Below, piece after piece: positions 61,721 through 64,000 of a stretch of DNA of 64,000 bases. Below the pieces are notes generated by a model. The model was not told the origin of the DNA and did not search any database. It saw nothing but the letters and a program-made list of their open reading frames with translations. Source of the stretch: Chloroflexota bacterium (GTDB lineage Bacteria > Chloroflexota > UBA6077 > FW602-bin22); contig SCUE01000012.1 of NCBI GenBank assembly GCA_004297775.1, positions 62,001-126,000 on the forward strand, read 5' to 3'. Position 1 is the stretch's first letter; each line of letters begins with the position of its first letter. A program made the translations under genes and the position numbers.

Positions 61721-64000
61721 ATGTCGGCAACGTCATCGTACCCAGACGTGCGGGGGCGCGTAGGCGCGGTGTCCGCGGTGGTTAGCGCGACCGCCCCAAG
61801 CGCGTCCGTCGCGATGTCGCGTCCCACGCGAGCCCTCGCGTCGGTAGCCTCTTTTCTCGGTCTGGCTGTTCTGTCATGGTGCGCCGCGGTCGTGGCGCAC
61901 GAACTCCTCGTGCTATCGATTGCGGCGGCACTGCCCGGATTGTTGACGCCCGCGTTCGTCGAACCGATCATCGGCGCGCTGCCGGTCAATTACGTTTACG
62001 CGACCGCGATGGCGCGATTCGCGGGGCAGATCGAGCCGGCTGGCATCGCGGTGGCTGGGGATGTCGGCGACTATCTTGCGACTGCGCTGCCCGGCCTCTT
62101 CCAGAACGCCGGTTACGTCTCCGGGACCGGACCGTTGAGCGCGGTCATTGCGCCAGGCAGTTCACTGCTCGCGCGCGCGGTGGTCGCCGCGATCGCGAAT
62201 GTCGCCCTCCTCGCGCTCGGCCTCGTGTTCATGACGCGTGCCACGCGTTCGGTCGGGACGCGATCTCTGGCGCGCGTCCGCGGCTCCGCGGCCGCGCTTC
62301 TCGTCGGCGGTGGGACGATGGTCGCCGAAGTCGCGGCGCGTATCTTGCGCGATTTCGGATCCACGCGCGATCTGGAGACGATCGGGATACTGCCATTCGT
62401 CTTCCACCAACTCCTTCGTCTGCCGACCGAAACGTACGATCGCTTCACGCAGCGACTGGGAATGATGCTCGATCCCGCCTACCAGATCGCGATTCTTGGG
62501 ACTGCCCTCGTGGCGGCGTTCGTCATCGTCTGCGCAATCCAGCTCCTGGCGCGAATACGGGTTCGCGACCTTCGACGTGCGCTTAGAGCGCCGTTCGCGG
62601 CCCGGGGATGGCAGACCGAAGTACCCGATAGCGCGCCCGGCCGCCGACGCATATTCGACACGGTGCTGATCGCGGTGCTCGTCGCGGCGATGCCGGTCCT
62701 CGACATCGCGACGCCCGCGACGCGTTTCCTAGATTGGATCGGGGAACCCATCGCCGACGTTGAACCGGCCGCCGTCGAACCCGAGGAAATCGCAGTCGAG
62801 ATGACCGCGGTAGTGGCGATCGAAATCATCCCATCGCTTACGATCGAATCGGGGCCCGCTACGGTCGCGCCGCCGACACCGTTCGTGCCGTCCCGGCGGT
62901 ATGTGCCCCCACCAGGACTTCGCCCGAGTATCGTGACGGTCGCGGGCCAGGGTCTGCGGTACAGCTACATCGTCAATGGCGAACCCACGATGTTCAAGGG
63001 CATGGGGTACAACGTCACCCACGCCACGCTGCCGCGTGAGGAGCGGACGGTGCGCATGCGCGAGGACTTCGCGGCGATGCGCGAGGCCGGCGTCAACACC
63101 ATCGTCGGGTGGCGCACGCCCGAATGGGACGAGACCCTCCTCGATGTCGCCCAGGCCGCCGGACTCGGTGTGGTCATTCCGTGGGATTTCGACGAAAAAC
63201 TCGACTACGCCGATCGAGCGGTGAGGAACCGTGTCAAATCAGACGTTCTGGCCTGGGTGACGCGTTACCGTCGCCACCCGGCAGTCCATGTCTGGGGGCT
63301 GGGGAACGAAACACTTCTTCATCTGCGCCAGACCGCCCGGGCGCGGGCATTTGGCGAGTTCTACACCGATCTCGTCGATACGGTTCGCGCGTTCGACCCC
63401 GATCACCCGGTCATGGCGCGCGAAGCTGAGGATGTCTACATACGCTGGATACAGGAACCGTGGCGGGCCCGCGGCGGACCGCCGGCCGGATTCATCGTCG
63501 GCATGAACTTCTATACGTTCCGGATGCGCGAAGCGATCGAGGAGTGGCCAAAGCGCGCCTTCGATGCACCGATCGTGGTTTCGGAATTCGCGCCGGCTGG
63601 CTTTGGCCGCGTCGATCGGCCGACCGGATACCGTCGTATGTGGTCGATGATTCGCTCGCGGCCCGAGATGATCCTCGGGGTTGCGCCGTACGTCTGGAGT
63701 GTCGATGGTCCAGAGCCATCGGACCGCATTTTCGGCCTTACCGAGAACGGCAAGGCCATCGACGGCTCACTCGGCGCGATGAAGGAGCTGTACCGTGCCC
63801 CCGCCGCGCCCGACGGATGGGTGACTGTCCCGTCGCTCACCGGTGTGCGCGCGCCTGACGCGGAGAAGATCGTGGAGGATCTCGGCCTCAAGCTTGTGGG
63901 CGTCATCCACCAGCGCGCATCTGATCTGGCTGACGCCTCTCAGGTCCGGCGATTCGGGATCGGACGTGTCATCCACCAGCAGCCGGCGGCCGGCACCAAG
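61721..64000 (+). CDS. Membrane-anchored clan-A glycosidase with C-terminal PASTA-like domain (3' end outside window)
   Basis: 760 residues present, no stop in the window. Residues about 1-360 are a membrane region with at least five hydrophobic spans (e.g. ALGLVFMTRA, YQIAILGTALVAAFVIVCAI). Residues about 425-690 form a GH2/GH5-like TIM barrel: MGYNVTHATLPREE, MREAGVNTIVGWRTP, VWGLGNETLL with acid/base Glu530, VGMNFYTFRMR, and VVSEFAPAGFG with the nucleophile Glu622. Residues 701-760 (VPSLTGVRAPDAEKIVEDLGL... VIHQQPAAGTK) match a PASTA repeat, usually a peptidoglycan-binding or beta-lactam-sensing unit. The combination suggests a surface glycosidase directed at the cell wall or bound to it. 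It probably continues with further repeats. Confidence 0.8.
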   Translation, partial: MSATSSYPDVRGRVGAVSAVVSATAPSASVAMSRPTRALASVASFLGLAVLSWCAAVVAHELLVLSIAAALPGLLTPAFVEPIIGALPVNYVYATAMARFAGQIEPAGIAVAGDVGDYLATALPGLFQNAGYVSGTGPLSAVIAPGSSLLARAVVAAIANVALLALGLVFMTRATRSVGTRSLARVRGSAAALLVGGGTMVAEVAARILRDFGSTRDLETIGILPFVFHQLLRLPTETYDRFTQRLGMMLDPAYQIAILGTALVAAFVIVCAIQLLARIRVRDLRRALRAPFAARGWQTEVPDSAPGRRRIFDTVLIAVLVAAMPVLDIATPATRFLDWIGEPIADVEPAAVEPEEIAVEMTAVVAIEIIPSLTIESGPATVAPPTPFVPSRRYVPPPGLRPSIVTVAGQGLRYSYIVNGEPTMFKGMGYNVTHATLPREERTVRMREDFAAMREAGVNTIVGWRTPEWDETLLDVAQAAGLGVVIPWDFDEKLDYADRAVRNRVKSDVLAWVTRYRRHPAVHVWGLGNETLLHLRQTARARAFGEFYTDLVDTVRAFDPDHPVMAREAEDVYIRWIQEPWRARGGPPAGFIVGMNFYTFRMREAIEEWPKRAFDAPIVVSEFAPAGFGRVDRPTGYRRMWSMIRSRPEMILGVAPYVWSVDGPEPSDRIFGLTENGKAIDGSLGAMKELYRAPAAPDGWVTVPSLTGVRAPDAEKIVEDLGLKLVGVIHQRASDLADASQVRRFGIGRVIHQQPAAGTK

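Overview
The window is a 64 kb piece of a high-GC bacterial chromosome with short intergenic gaps and about 58 genes on both strands. I see no rRNA, tRNA, CRISPR array or intact transposase. The gene mix points to an aerobic heterotroph of the Chloroflexota (Thermomicrobia-like or a relative): solute-binding-protein transport, enolase-superfamily and Gfo/Idh/MocA enzymes, CaiB/BaiF transferase, LLM flavin oxidoreductase, PIG-L deacetylase, and secreted proteins with LGFP-like repeats. This placement is an inference, since no phylogenetic marker is present. A strong regional signature supports a lineage with leaderless transcripts: at about 20 genes a TANNNT -10 box ends only 6-9 nt before the ATG/GTG, and in several divergent pairs the two -10 boxes overlap.

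Layout. 1-12 kb: two uncharacterised genes, a secreted GH99-like glycosidase, 6-phosphogluconate dehydrogenase, a DbpA-type DEAD-box helicase, a mandelate racemase/enolase-family enzyme divergent from a sugar-phosphate-isomerase-like protein, and argC. 12-21 kb: an alpha/beta hydrolase, an LGFP-like secreted protein, a peptide/nickel-type ABC uptake operon (binding protein plus two permeases, no ATPase), an anchored Ig-like protein and fumarase fumC. 21-32 kb: a zinc-ribbon protein, a secreted protein, a putative SOS-controlled divergent promoter (73-aa gene / oxidoreductase), a heterodimeric ABC exporter, KhpA, an HpaI-type aldolase, an SDR, MoxR and AlaX. 32-40 kb: an AceE-like thiamine-diphosphate enzyme, a methyltransferase, a thioredoxin-fusion protein, a UGSC selenoprotein and a second TPP enzyme. 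40-49 kb: DinB-like protein, ABC-2 exporter, CoA transferase, thymidine kinase, a kelch membrane protein, a hydrolase-fold protein, a flavoprotein, a 47-aa membrane peptide, a spermidine-synthase-like protein and an SRPBCC protein. 49-54.5 kb: an accessory island with a two-gene unknown cassette, a 53-bp tandem duplication, a 5'-truncated PglZ plus BrxA-like gene (apparent BREX type 3 remnant), a NYN nuclease-like gene, a decayed acetamidase fragment and VapBC. 54.5-64 kb: a catabolic cluster (acetamidase, oxidoreductase, LLM monooxygenase, LmbE deacetylase, Nudix, amidase, MBL hydrolase) and a large membrane-glycosidase-PASTA protein that runs off the window.

The most notable item is at 37632-38147. 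An in-frame TGA inside a UGSC(TTC) motif, followed by a hairpin fitting the bacterial SECIS consensus, shows that what looks like two short ORFs is one selenoprotein gene. It is translationally coupled (GTGA overlap) to a protein with a CPTC thioredoxin-like domain fused to a large uncharacterised domain. Together they look like a two-component selenium-dependent redox module of unknown substrate.
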